Source: Anaerolinea thermophila
GTDB taxonomy: Bacteria > Chloroflexota > Anaerolineae > Anaerolineales > Anaerolineaceae
Reading direction: 5' to 3'
Length of the DNA stretch: 64,000 bases
Assembly (NCBI RefSeq): GCF_020723905.1
Contig: NZ_DYHZ01000005.1
Location: forward strand, 124,001-188,000
Shown: piece by piece, positions 7,673 to 16,303 of the stretch
How positions within the stretch are numbered: the stretch's first letter is position 1
Layout of the letters: every line of letters starts with the position of its first letter
Notes under the pieces: generated by a model
What the model was told of the DNA's origin: nothing
The model's input: only the letters and a program-made list of their open reading frames with translations
The model's database searches: none
Translations under genes and position numbers: made by a program

Positions 7673-7743
7673 TGGGGGCTCGTCTAATGGCAGGACGACA
7701 GACTCTGGATCTGTTTGTAGAGGTTCGAATCCTTTGCCCCCAG
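7673..7743 (+). tRNA. tRNA-Gln (CTG)
   Basis: The acceptor TGGGGGC pairs with GCCCCCA, with discriminator G73. The anticodon stem ACAGA/TCTGT holds the loop CTCTGGA, giving anticodon CTG. The full CCA is not encoded. A small hairpin (ACCTC-GAGA-GAGGT) lies between this tRNA and the preceding tRNA-Met and may guide processing of the shared transcript. Confidence 0.93.
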
Positions 7744-7748
7744 CCTGT

Positions 7749-7775
7749 AAGCGCCTCAAGGGCGCTTTTCTTTTT
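7749..7775 (+). terminator. Terminator after the tRNA pair
   Basis: The stem AAGCGCC with GGCGCTT is followed by TTCTTTTT. Confidence 0.75.
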
Positions 7776-7870
7776 CCCAATACTCCCATAATTTCTGTAC
7801 AATCCTTCTGATTCCCTTCTTCTAGAAATCTTCTATAATCAAAAATAATCCTCTCTTCAGAGTTTTTCCG

Positions 7871-9061
7871 ATGAGTACCTTCAACGGTAAGGTTGTTGTT
7901 GCTGGACATCTCTGTCTGGATATTTTCCCCGATATGAATCATTTGCCTCCTGGGCAGTTAATGAAACTCCTCCAGCCAGGACATTTGATTCTTACCGGTG
8001 AGGCAGTTATGTGCACAGGGGGTCCGGTATCCAACACGGGGTTGTCATTACACCGTCTGGGTATTCCGGTTTACCTTATTGCTCGAATTGGCAATGATCC
8101 GTTTGGCTGGATTGTTCGAAAACTGGTTGAACAATATGGGGAACATCTGGCACAGGGATTGATGGTGGATCCGCATTCATCAACCTCCTATTCAATTATT
8201 CTGAGCGCTCCTGAGGTCGATCGGATTTTTCTCCATTCCCCTGGCGCCAATGACCTTTTCGGTGTGGAAAACCTCGATGAATCCTGCTTACGGGAGGCTT
8301 GTTTATTTCACTTTGGCTACCCTCCCATTATGAAACGAATGTTTCAGAATGACGGAGAAGAATGTATCAAGATTTTTCAAAAGGTTAAGTCTTTTGGTGT
8401 AACAACTTCTCTGGATATGGCATTGCCGGATCCGCAATCGGAAGGCGGCAGGGCAGACTGGAGGAAGATCCTGGAGCGCCTTTTGCCCTTTGTGGATATC
8501 TTTTTACCAAGTTTCGAAGAAATTTTATTTATGTTACACCGGCAAGAGTGGGAAAAATTTTATCAATCTGCCCCCTCAGGAAATATTCTTTGTTTGGCAA
8601 CACCGGAACGGATGAGTGCATTAGGAGATGAACTGATACAACTCGGTGCCAGGATTGTCTTAATTAAAATGGGAGATCAAGGAATTTACCTGCGAACATC
8701 GGGAGGATGGTTGCCTGAAAGTTTTGGTAGAGCCAGACCTGCCCCATTGGATGAGTGGCAGAACCGTGAACTTCGTGGAGCGTGTTTTCAGGTTAAGGTT
8801 GTGGGAACTACCGGTGCCGGCGATGCCACCATTGCAGGTTTTCTTTCTGCTTTCCTGAGAGGATATTCTCCGGTAGATGCCCTCAACATTGCACTTGCTG
8901 TAGGCGCTTCCAATGTGGAAGCAGAAGATGCTCTCAGTGGTATTCAAGAATGGCAAGCCACGCTTTCCAGACTGCAATCAGATTGGAAAAGGAGAGACCT
9001 GTTACACTCGCTGGATCAATGGGTGCCTCTCATGGATGGTGTCTGGGAAAACAAAAAGTGA
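7871..9061 (+). CDS. PfkB-family carbohydrate kinase
   Basis: This 396-residue ribokinase-type kinase transfers phosphate from ATP to a sugar or nucleoside. The N-terminal strand VVVAGHLCLDIFPD, the GGPVSNTG region and the signature GTTGAGDATIAGF with the catalytic Asp are present. It is longer than the usual ~310 residues because of insertions in the lid region and a C-terminal extension. The substrate cannot be told from the sequence. A TATAAT box at 7834-7839 with a poor -35 may be its promoter. It appears monocistronic. Confidence 0.88.
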   Translation: MSTFNGKVVVAGHLCLDIFPDMNHLPPGQLMKLLQPGHLILTGEAVMCTGGPVSNTGLSLHRLGIPVYLIARIGNDPFGWIVRKLVEQYGEHLAQGLMVDPHSSTSYSIILSAPEVDRIFLHSPGANDLFGVENLDESCLREACLFHFGYPPIMKRMFQNDGEECIKIFQKVKSFGVTTSLDMALPDPQSEGGRADWRKILERLLPFVDIFLPSFEEILFMLHRQEWEKFYQSAPSGNILCLATPERMSALGDELIQLGARIVLIKMGDQGIYLRTSGGWLPESFGRARPAPLDEWQNRELRGACFQVKVVGTTGAGDATIAGFLSAFLRGYSPVDALNIALAVGASNVEAEDALSGIQEWQATLSRLQSDWKRRDLLHSLDQWVPLMDGVWENKK

Positions 9062-9155
9062 GAATTAACCATAACCATTTTAGGGTATCGTCATATAATA
9101 AAGATGACTGTTAGATGACAGAATGCCAGATGTCCTGAAGCAGGGGAGTTGTTAT

Positions 9156-9635
9156 ATGGCAGAATTCTCAAGGTATGAAACCTATATCTTGCTCAATCAG
9201 CCCAAACCCTTATGGTTGAGCCATATTGACCTGAGCGGAATGGATTTGCGCGGGGTAATGCTCTCTGGAGCCACTTTAATTGGCGCAAACCTTTCCAATG
9301 TAGATTTGCGTGGCGCAGTGATGGTTGAAGCCAACCTGGGTGGGGCAAATTTGAGGAATGCTGTCCTTATTGGGGCTGATTTGCGACGTGCTCATCTTCG
9401 CGGCGCTGATCTTCGGGGGGCAGATTTACGAGAAGCCAATTTAGCCGAAGCAGATTTGTCTGAAGCCAACCTTACGGGGGCTAATCTCATTGATGCAAAC
9501 CTTGGGGCAGTAGATTTAACAAATGCGAATCTTACAGACGCTGATCTGACCGGAACAAATGCACCTGACCATCGTTTGTTACGAGCCAAATCGCTTTCAG
9601 GAACGATTATGCCTGACGGACAAAAACACGATTAA
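9156..9635 (+). CDS. Pentapeptide-repeat protein
   Basis: This 159-residue protein consists mainly of about 20 A(D/N)Lxx repeats (roughly residues 30-145), such as GADLRGADLREANLAEADL. Such repeats fold into a right-handed square beta-helix. Members of this type range from DNA mimics that protect gyrase to structural proteins; no specific function can be assigned. I chose ATG 9156 because GGGGAG lies 7 bases upstream; an earlier ATG at 9123 has no ribosome-binding site. A TATAAT at 9094-9099 could be its -10 box. Confidence 0.88.
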   Translation: MAEFSRYETYILLNQPKPLWLSHIDLSGMDLRGVMLSGATLIGANLSNVDLRGAVMVEANLGGANLRNAVLIGADLRRAHLRGADLRGADLREANLAEADLSEANLTGANLIDANLGAVDLTNANLTDADLTGTNAPDHRLLRAKSLSGTIMPDGQKHD

Positions 9636-9656
9636 TGACTGGGTTGTGGATTGTAT

Positions 9657-9692
9657 GCCCCTGCTCAACCAAAAGCAGGGGCTTATTTTTTA
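9657..9692 (+). terminator. Terminator after the pentapeptide-repeat gene
   Basis: A 9-bp stem, GCCCCTGCT with AGCAGGGGC, is followed by TTATTTTTT. Confidence 0.88.
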
Positions 9693-9800
9693 AGTTCAAT
9701 CAAAGAAAAGCGGTTGATAATTGGCTTGGGGTTGTTGGCATATAAGTTATGATAGCCAGGTCTCTGAAGGTATGTGTATACTTGAAATTAGAGGTGTGTT

Positions 9801-10730
9801 ATGAGCAATCACGTGCAGATATTGGTGGAACCAGTCCCAAAAGCGCAATTTATGATTCTGGGGTGGCGTCAGTGGGCAGATGCCGGGGCAGTTTCTTCAG
9901 GGCTTCCGGTTTACCTGATTGAAAAATACCATGGCGAACGAGTAGCGAGTATTGATTCTCAAGGATTTTATTTGTTTCAAATCCCGGGTACTCATGATTT
10001 GCTGCGCCCGATTGTTCATTATCACAATGGTTTTCCTCATAGCCTGGAAGTACCGGAAAATCAATTTTTTATGATTAGACGAGCGGGTAAAAATATTCTG
10101 GTATTTATTGGAGACGAACCTCACTTAAATGTCGAAGAATATATCCAGGCGATATTGAGTGTAGCCGCAGCCTTTGGTGTTGAAAAGATGATAGGACTGG
10201 GCGGCGTTTACGGAGAGTTCCCTTATGATAAGGAGCGAGATATTTCCGGAAGTTACAGTCTGCAGGATATGCAACAGGAAGCCGAGAGGCTGAGTTTGCA
10301 CCTGACCAATTATCACGGTGGTGCCAGTATCGATTCATATCTTTGCAAGCGTGCGGGAGAGGCAGGCATACCTTACATTGGAATGTATGCCATGGTCCCC
10401 TATTATGATCTTTCCCCACTATTGAATGTTGAGCAAACATTGCGCATTGAAAACGATTACATGGCTTGGCTGGGGATTATGCGCAGGATTAACTACCTTT
10501 TTAAGACCGATTTTGATGTTCTGGATCTGGCTCAAAAAAGCCGCCAGTTAATTCAGGAAGTTGCTCAAAATGTTCAGGAACTCTCCAGGCAGGTTCCTGA
10601 GGCTGGGATTCAAGAATATTTTGAGAATCTCTCAAAGGATTTTAAAGAAACGCCCTTTATTCCCCTGGAAGATGTCTGGGAAACGCATCTGAGAAAAATT
10701 TTGAAAAAGATGGATGGTGAGGGGGAATAA
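9801..10730 (+). CDS. PAC2-family protein
   Basis: This 309-residue protein is recognised as PAC2 (proteasome assembly chaperone-like) family by its layout: GWRQWADAGAVSSGLPVYLI at the start, the central IGLGGVYGEFPYD and YHGGASIDSYL. Bacterial members are also called ATP-grasp-associated PAC2 proteins and have no proven biochemical role; no proteasome genes are seen nearby. It has its own upstream region of about 110 bases and converges on comM. Confidence 0.82.
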   Translation: MSNHVQILVEPVPKAQFMILGWRQWADAGAVSSGLPVYLIEKYHGERVASIDSQGFYLFQIPGTHDLLRPIVHYHNGFPHSLEVPENQFFMIRRAGKNILVFIGDEPHLNVEEYIQAILSVAAAFGVEKMIGLGGVYGEFPYDKERDISGSYSLQDMQQEAERLSLHLTNYHGGASIDSYLCKRAGEAGIPYIGMYAMVPYYDLSPLLNVEQTLRIENDYMAWLGIMRRINYLFKTDFDVLDLAQKSRQLIQEVAQNVQELSRQVPEAGIQEYFENLSKDFKETPFIPLEDVWETHLRKILKKMDGEGE

Positions 10731-10742
10731 ACCTGTATCCGG

Positions 10743-12266
10743 TCAAACAAATAAGTCTTTTGGACGGTATTGCAGGGCTTCTGCCAGATGAATGGACTGA
10801 ATCTGCTCACTGCCGGAAAGATCGGCAATGGTACGAGCCAGTTTTAAAATGCGGTGGTATGCTCTGGCAGAGAGATCCATTTGGGACATGGCAGTTTTCA
10901 TTAAAGCACTGGTGGCTTGATCCAGTGCGCAGTATTTTCGAATATCTGCCGGACGCATTTCTGCGTTGCAAGTCACTCCGTTGGATGTTCCAAACCGTTG
11001 CCGTTGAATTTCGCGGGCTTTTTCCACTCTTGCCCGGATGACTTCGACTGATTCACCGGTGCGACGGTCACTGAGCTTTTCGTAATCAATGCGGGGGACG
11101 GTGACAAAGATATCAATTCGATCCAGCAAGGGTCCAGAGATGCGTTTTTGATATTTCACCACTGTACCCGGTGAGCAGGTGCAGGGTTTAACAGGGTCAC
11201 CAAAATAACCGCAGGGACATGGATTCATTGCTGCTACAAGCTGGAAGTTGGCAGGAAAGGTCAAAGATCCCTGTGCCCGGCTGATGGTCACAATTTTATC
11301 TTCCATAGGCTGCCGTAAAACTTCCAGAACGCGAGAACCAAATTCAGGAAGTTCGTCCAGGAAAAGCACCCCGCGGTGGGCAAGAGAAATTTCACCGGGG
11401 TGAGGCTGATTGCCACCACCAACCAGACCGGCATGGCTGATGGTATGATGTGGCGCGCGAAAAGGACGCGAACGAATTAGAGGGATGTCCTCGGGAAGTT
11501 GATCGGCAACCGAATAAATTCGGGTCACATCCAGGGCTTCGTCAATAGTCATCTGAGGCAAAATACCCGGCAATGCTCTTGCCAGAAGCGTTTTACCGGA
11601 GCCAGGAGGCCCGATCATCAGCAGGTTGTGTCCACCTGCCGCAGCAACTTCTAAAGCCCGTTTTACGTGTTCCTGCCCTTTAATTTCACTGAAGTCCGTT
11701 GCAACTTCAATGGGAATGTTTTCTGGTTGGGTAGGGGGATGCGGAGGGATGGTGATGGTATTTCTCAGATGAGCCACAAGTTCTGCAAGCGAGTCTACAG
11801 GAATAACCTCAAGATTGGGGAGCAGGGCGGCTTCGGCAGCATCCGTTTTGGGTACGAATACCCGCGAGATTCCCTGCTCTCTTGCCACTGCAGCCATCGG
11901 AAGGACCCCGCGGACGTGACGCACACTTCCATCCAGTGAAAGTTCTCCGATAACCAGACTGTTTTCCAATGCATCACAGGGAATTTGTTCGCTTGCCGCC
12001 AAAACCCCTAACGCAATTGGTAAATCGTAGGCAGGCCCTTCTTTCCTGACGGAAGCCGGCGCCAGATTGACAGTAACCCTTTTGCGGGGGAATACCAGCC
12101 CGGTATTTTTAATGGCAGACTGCACCCTTTCGCGGCTTTCCTGCACTGCCGTATCCGGTAATCCAACAATGACCATGCCGGGCAGTCCAGGGCTGGTATC
12201 CACTTCAACTTCAACCAGAACACCATCCAGACCAATGACAGCACAGGAATAGATCCGGGCGAGCAT
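10743..12266 (-). CDS. comM: YifB/ComM-type Mg-chelatase-like AAA+ ATPase
   Basis: This 507-residue protein has the three-part YifB/ComM layout: an N-terminal lon-protease-like domain (about 1-170), an AAA+ module with Walker A GPPGSGKT and sensor segment FLDELPEF, and a C-terminal helical domain. Within the AAA+ part is the zinc motif CPCGYFGD...CTC. ComM is a hexameric helicase that promotes branch migration during natural transformation. dprA at 53879 in the same window fits some uptake or recombination capacity, but no uptake machinery is visible. The mRNA appears leaderless (see the promoter at 12273-12301). Confidence 0.92.
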   Translation of the reverse strand: MLARIYSCAVIGLDGVLVEVEVDTSPGLPGMVIVGLPDTAVQESRERVQSAIKNTGLVFPRKRVTVNLAPASVRKEGPAYDLPIALGVLAASEQIPCDALENSLVIGELSLDGSVRHVRGVLPMAAVAREQGISRVFVPKTDAAEAALLPNLEVIPVDSLAELVAHLRNTITIPPHPPTQPENIPIEVATDFSEIKGQEHVKRALEVAAAGGHNLLMIGPPGSGKTLLARALPGILPQMTIDEALDVTRIYSVADQLPEDIPLIRSRPFRAPHHTISHAGLVGGGNQPHPGEISLAHRGVLFLDELPEFGSRVLEVLRQPMEDKIVTISRAQGSLTFPANFQLVAAMNPCPCGYFGDPVKPCTCSPGTVVKYQKRISGPLLDRIDIFVTVPRIDYEKLSDRRTGESVEVIRARVEKAREIQRQRFGTSNGVTCNAEMRPADIRKYCALDQATSALMKTAMSQMDLSARAYHRILKLARTIADLSGSEQIQSIHLAEALQYRPKDLFV

Positions 12267-12272
12267 GAAATT

Positions 12273-12301
12273 AGTATAGGTAAGGAAAATAAAAAAGTCA
12301 A
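12273..12301 (-). promoter_or_regulatory. Promoter giving a leaderless comM transcript
   Basis: On the minus strand, TTGACT (12301-12296), a 17-base spacer and TATACT (12278-12273) lie so close to the gene that the predicted start falls on the A of the comM ATG (12266). There is no ribosome-binding site. Confidence 0.65.
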
Positions 12302-12379
12302 ATCAAACCGTGGAATATCTGTACAAATACCATGATAGATTAAAAGAGGGCTGCCCACTACTTTTTGGACAGTTCCAGA

Positions 12380-12508
12380 ATGATTAATCCGCACATCAGG
12401 GATAAGCCGAATTGTTTTCAATGTGGCAAATGTGGATACGAAAAAAATCGAATGGCTTTAGAAGCAAGGAAAACCACCCATGACCAGGCTTTTTTAGAGG
12501 GCAAGTAA
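12380..12508 (+). CDS. Possible 42-residue cysteine-motif peptide (uncertain)
   Basis: A short ORF lies alone in the 478-base gap between comM and the ABC operon. It reads MINPHIRD then CFQCGKCGYEKN, a CxxCxxC zinc-ribbon-like cluster, and ends in a charged helix. It has no ribosome-binding site and no recognised relatives. It may be a remnant of a longer zinc-ribbon protein or transposase. The rest of 12267-12670 shows nothing that I recognise. Confidence 0.25.
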   Translation: MINPHIRDKPNCFQCGKCGYEKNRMALEARKTTHDQAFLEGK

Positions 12509-12670
12509 AGGTGCATTTTCAGTGATGAAGAGGGAAAAAGTCAAACAGACCGGGTATTTTCACAGATCGAAGGATTATGTCAATTTGTTTGCAGAAAGCG
12601 AATTGATTGACCGGGAGCAGGGCTGTTCTGCCAATCTCCTTTGCTTTTAATGCTTTCTCGGGCTTTCTCA

Positions 12671-12699
12671 TTGACATCGTTCAAAAATTCACATATACT
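12671..12699 (+). promoter_or_regulatory. Strong promoter of the ABC importer operon
   Basis: Consensus TTGACA (12671-12676), exactly 17 bases, then TATACT (12694-12699). The predicted start near 12706 lies within the palindrome at 12705-12721. Confidence 0.82.
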
Positions 12700-12704
12700 A
12701 CCTG

Positions 12705-12721
12705 TACTCACTAAGTGAGTA
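12705..12721. promoter_or_regulatory. 17-bp perfect palindrome at the start site (operator)
   Basis: TACTCACT-A-AGTGAGTA has two perfect 8-base arms around a central A and covers the predicted transcription start of the importer operon. The size and position fit a dimeric repressor such as a TetR- or DtxR-type regulator. No such regulator gene is adjacent. Confidence 0.65.
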
Positions 12722-12744
12722 ACCCAGTTGAACAGGAGAACATG

Positions 12745-13887
12745 ATGAATCGGGTTTTGTTTGTTGTGATAATCAGCCTGGTGTTGTTAAACGCCTGTTC
12801 CGCACCTGCTAAACCGGAAACGATCACCCCCTTTGCACAGGAGACTGTTGAAGCGATGGAAACTGAAATCGCCCCGAGAACGGATATGGCGCAACCTTCC
12901 ATCGTCATTGTGGATGCACTTGGTAGAGAAGTGACTTTTTCCAAAGTGCCCTCACGTATTGTGATCACCGGTAAGGGGTTGATTCAGATTCTGGATGCTG
13001 CGTATATGTTTCCAGAAGCACCCGAGCGGATTGTTGCTTTAGGTAAAGCCACCCAGGGTACCGGAAACTTTATTTCGCTTATTGATCCCGGTTATGGTTC
13101 TAAAAAACTTCTGGAAAACGATGCCAGTGCAGAGCAAATCGCCGCGGTACAACCGGACCTGGTCATTCTAAAAAGTTATCTGGCTGAAACGGTTGGTAAG
13201 CCAATTGAAACGCTCAACATCCCTGTGGTGTATGTGGATTTTGAGACACCTGAACAATATACGCGCGATCTTGCCATTCTGGGCAAGGTATTCCAAAATG
13301 AAAGCAGGGCACAGGAACTGGTTGATTTTTATCAAAATAAAGTCAACTTCATTCAAGAAGCGTTGAAAGATGTAAAAGAAAAACCGAGTGTTCTGATGCT
13401 TTACCACAACGATAAAGATGGAGCGGTTGCCTTCAGCGTGCCGCCAATGACCTGGATACAGACTCAAATGGTCGAACTTGCCGGCGGAATGCCTGTCTGG
13501 GGTTCTGCAAACCCGGGCAAAGGTTGGACTGTGGTCACTCTGGAGCAAATTGCTGCCTGGAATGCAGACCAGATCTTCATCATCGCTTATCAAAAGGATT
13601 CATCTGAAATTACTGCCTCGTTAAAAAATGACCCGCAATGGAGCGCTTTGCGTGCAGTGAAGGAAGGGCACCTGTACGGATTTCCCGCCGATTTATACAG
13701 CTGGGATCAACCAGATTCACGCTGGATTCTGGGACTTTCCTGGCTGGCTGCCCGCTTGCATCCTGATCGCTTTCCGCAGTTTGATATCGTTGCTGAAGCC
13801 CAGCAGTTCTACCAGCGGTTATATGGCCTGGACGTTCAATTCTTTGAGTCCAGGATCAAGCCCACATTCCGGGGAGATTTACCTTGA
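12745..13887 (+). CDS. ABC transporter substrate-binding lipoprotein (iron-siderophore/cobalamin type)
   Basis: This 380-residue periplasmic-binding-protein homologue of the FepB/BtuF class captures a metal chelate outside the membrane and delivers it to the permease. It has a lipoprotein signal with lipobox LNAC at about residue 20, a threonine/glutamate-rich linker, then the class signature DALGREVTF...PSRIVITG and two lobes joined by a long helix (RAQELVDFYQNKV). I chose ATG 12745 with AGGAG 6 bases upstream; the ATG codon just before (12742) is too close to it. It overlaps the permease gene by 4 bases. The cargo (Fe-siderophore, haem, cobalamin or another chelate) is not decided by sequence. 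Confidence 0.92.
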   Translation: MNRVLFVVIISLVLLNACSAPAKPETITPFAQETVEAMETEIAPRTDMAQPSIVIVDALGREVTFSKVPSRIVITGKGLIQILDAAYMFPEAPERIVALGKATQGTGNFISLIDPGYGSKKLLENDASAEQIAAVQPDLVILKSYLAETVGKPIETLNIPVVYVDFETPEQYTRDLAILGKVFQNESRAQELVDFYQNKVNFIQEALKDVKEKPSVLMLYHNDKDGAVAFSVPPMTWIQTQMVELAGGMPVWGSANPGKGWTVVTLEQIAAWNADQIFIIAYQKDSSEITASLKNDPQWSALRAVKEGHLYGFPADLYSWDQPDSRWILGLSWLAARLHPDRFPQFDIVAEAQQFYQRLYGLDVQFFESRIKPTFRGDLP

Positions 13888-14921
13888 ACACTGCCGTCAG
13901 CATTGCTGCAATGCAGAAATTGAATTCCCGTAACCACACCAGAGCCTGGATATTCGCATGGCTGGGTGTTGGGCTTCTCACATTCTTCATTCTGTCACTG
14001 TTGTTTGGGCGTTATCCGGGAATGGGTTTCATATCCCTGGAACACCTCCGCAATGACGAATTGGCAAGGTTACTGGTTTTCAATTTACGTTTACCACGGT
14101 TGTTGACAGCCATGCTGCTGGGCATGTCGCTTTCCGCTGCCGGGACTGTCTTTCAAATGTTGTTCACTAACCCCCTGGTGGAACCCGGTTTTCTGGGGGT
14201 CTCCCAGGGAGCCGCTTTTGGAGCCGCATTTTGTATTGTTTTTCTGGGTGGAGCAGCAGTGGTGACGCAGATCAGCGCTGCTGCATTTGCCCTTGCCGGA
14301 TTAGGGCTCTCTTATCTGCTCGCGCGGCACATCCGATACGGTGGCTGGGTGCTTCGCCTGGTGCTTTCAGGCATTGCCGTTTCAGCCATGTTCTCAGCAG
14401 GACTTGGCGTTTTAAAATATCTGGCTGACCCGCTCAGCCAACTGCCGGAGATCACTTTCTGGTTGCTGGGTGGGCTCTCCAGTATCACCTGGACAAAGTT
14501 CCTTTCCATCTTGCCTGCAGTTACCCTGGGCCTGGCATTTCTCTTTCTGTTTCGTTGGAGGCTCAACCTGCTGGCTTTGAATGAAGAGACTGCGTTCTCT
14601 ATGGGACTTTCGCCAAAACAAGAGCGGCTGCTGATGCTTACTGCTGCTGTGCTACCTGCTGCGGCGGTGATCTCCGTGGCGGGTATGGTTAGCTGGGTGG
14701 GATTGATCATTCCTCATATCGCTCGCCGTCTTTTCGGCTCGGATACGCGCTTTGTGCTTCCGGCATCCATGTTGCTGGGTGGAATTTTTGTCATCCTGTG
14801 TGATGATCTCAGCCGGACGCTTCTGGCTGGTGAAATTCCGTTAGGTATCCTGACATCTTTGTTGGGAGCAGTTATCTTTATCGGGCTGATGATGTCTCGT
14901 GGGGTAAAGGTGGACCGATGA
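13884..14921 (+). CDS. FecCD-family ABC transporter permease
   Basis: This 345-residue membrane protein of the FecCD/BtuC class has about ten hydrophobic segments. Diagnostic pieces are RLPRLLTAMLLGMSLSAAG, the long TNPLVEPGFLGVSQGAAFGA region, and VGLIIPHIARRLFG near the cytoplasmic coupling helix. It forms the dimeric channel for the chelate delivered by the upstream lipoprotein. The start is TTG 13884, supported by GGGGAG 7 bases before and by the 4-base overlap with the binding-protein gene. It overlaps the ATPase gene by ATGA. Confidence 0.94.
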   Translation: MNTAVSIAAMQKLNSRNHTRAWIFAWLGVGLLTFFILSLLFGRYPGMGFISLEHLRNDELARLLVFNLRLPRLLTAMLLGMSLSAAGTVFQMLFTNPLVEPGFLGVSQGAAFGAAFCIVFLGGAAVVTQISAAAFALAGLGLSYLLARHIRYGGWVLRLVLSGIAVSAMFSAGLGVLKYLADPLSQLPEITFWLLGGLSSITWTKFLSILPAVTLGLAFLFLFRWRLNLLALNEETAFSMGLSPKQERLLMLTAAVLPAAAVISVAGMVSWVGLIIPHIARRLFGSDTRFVLPASMLLGGIFVILCDDLSRTLLAGEIPLGILTSLLGAVIFIGLMMSRGVKVDR

Positions 14922-15694
14922 ATGCGGAGTTAATCACCTTACAAGAAGTGGTGTTTGGCTACGACCGTCGAAAACCCGCGGTGATAGAGGGTTTCAATCT
15001 CTCCATCTACGAAGGTAGCATCACTGCGATTTTAGGTCCAAACGGAGTTGGGAAAACCACATTACTGAAACTGGTGCTGGGCTGGTTAAAGCCATGGAGT
15101 GGGAAGATCCATTTGAATGGAAAGCCCCTGGAACATTACAGCCGGCGGGAAATGGGTAAGCAAATTGCTCTGATCCCTCAGAGTGAACACACACCTTTTG
15201 AATACAGTGTTCTGGAATACGTCCTGCTGGGTCGCACACCGTATATGCCTCCATTGGGCTTACCTTCCTCATCTGATGAGATGATCGCTTATGAGGCGCT
15301 GGAACAGGCAGGCATTGCTCACCTGAGTGACCATTCCATTATCGGGCTTAGTGGCGGAGAGCGTCAACTGGTACTGGTTGCCAGGGCACTTGCGCAACAG
15401 ACGAAAATTCTGTTATTGGATGAACCCACTTCTCATCTGGACCTCAGTAATAAACACAGACTGGTTAATATCCTGCAGAGATTAAAAGAAAATGGCACAA
15501 CAATTTTGATGACCACTCATGAACCGGATATTGCCTTGGCGCTAAGCAACCAGACTATCCTGATAGCAAACGGGCGTATTCTGGCTGCCGGTCCTACGGA
15601 CGAAGTCGTTAACAGCGGATCCCTCACACAGGTTTATCATCTTCCAATAAAAATCATTAACTTAGACGGAAAAAAACAGGTATTATGGCTGTAA
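14918..15694 (+). CDS. ABC transporter ATP-binding protein (FepC/BtuD type)
   Basis: This 258-residue ATPase powers the importer. It has Walker A GPNGVGKTT, the Q-loop IPQSE, signature LSGGERQ, Walker B ILLLDEPTSHLDL and the switch His in TTHEPD. Length and motifs fit the siderophore/cobalamin class. It is translationally coupled to the permease and overlaps the following NTPase gene by 10 bases, so the four genes form one operon. Confidence 0.95.
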   Translation: MNAELITLQEVVFGYDRRKPAVIEGFNLSIYEGSITAILGPNGVGKTTLLKLVLGWLKPWSGKIHLNGKPLEHYSRREMGKQIALIPQSEHTPFEYSVLEYVLLGRTPYMPPLGLPSSSDEMIAYEALEQAGIAHLSDHSIIGLSGGERQLVLVARALAQQTKILLLDEPTSHLDLSNKHRLVNILQRLKENGTTILMTTHEPDIALALSNQTILIANGRILAAGPTDEVVNSGSLTQVYHLPIKIINLDGKKQVLWL

Positions 15695-16248
15695 ATCTCT
15701 GGATCGTTACAGGGTGGCGCGGAAGTGGGAAAACCACATTTTGCCGGGAAATGGTGCAGGCAGCCAGTCGGATCGGTTTGGACCCGGCTGGACTCATATC
15801 GCCAGCCGGTTTCAAACAGGATCAAAAAGATTCCATTTGGGCTGAAGCAATCCGCTCCGGAGAAAAGAGATTATTAGCAACTGATCGCCCTCGCACACAA
15901 GAGGATTTGGCTTTTGGCGACTGGTACTTTAACCAAAGCACATTAGAATGGGGTAATGAGGTACTGAAATCCAGCGTTCCCTGTGACGTGCTTGTGATTG
16001 ACGAGTTAGGTCCACTGGAGTTTCATTTTTCTTTGGGTTGGGTGAGCGCAATGGATGTGATCAGAACAGGAAACTATCATCTCGCTCTGGTTGTTGTCAG
16101 ACCTGAATTGCTTGAAACTGCAAAAATAATCCTTCAACCTGTTAATACCATCCAGATGACCAATGTTGAAGAGGTAAATTCCAGAGTACTTCAATTCACA
16201 CCTTTGTTGTTTCAGGTTAAAGAGATTGTGTGCCGAACCTCAATGTAA
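15685..16248 (+). CDS. THEP1-like P-loop nucleoside-triphosphatase
   Basis: This 187-residue P-loop protein has Walker A GWRGSGKTT near residue 10 and Walker B VLVIDELGPLE around 113-120, the layout of the small NTPase_1/THEP1 family, which hydrolyses NTPs in vitro but has few known roles. It is the last gene of the ABC importer operon, overlapping the ATPase gene. A role in metal-chelate handling after uptake, like the ATP-dependent steps of cofactor salvage, is possible but speculative. Confidence 0.8.
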   Translation: MAVNLWIVTGWRGSGKTTFCREMVQAASRIGLDPAGLISPAGFKQDQKDSIWAEAIRSGEKRLLATDRPRTQEDLAFGDWYFNQSTLEWGNEVLKSSVPCDVLVIDELGPLEFHFSLGWVSAMDVIRTGNYHLALVVVRPELLETAKIILQPVNTIQMTNVEEVNSRVLQFTPLLFQVKEIVCRTSM

Positions 16249-16268
16249 ACACACAGAGATTCGTTCTC

Positions 16269-16297
16269 TTGACATTGTCATGGGAACATGATAATCT
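16269..16297 (+). promoter_or_regulatory. Promoter of the cold-shock gene
   Basis: TTGACA (16269-16274), 17 bases, then TAATCT (16292-16297). It leaves an unusually long leader of about 105 bases before the ATG. Confidence 0.72.
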
Positions 16298-16303
16298 TGC
16301 GCT

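Noticed and set aside
9392-9589. Minus-strand ORF rich in Arg/Ser inside the pentapeptide gene.
   Set aside because: It mirrors the repeat periodicity of the real gene and has no ribosome-binding site.
12267-12670. Insertion-sequence remnant in the gap, from a GGACAGTTCC-like stretch and the zinc-ribbon mini-ORF.
   Set aside because: No terminal repeats, target duplication or recognisable transposase segment.
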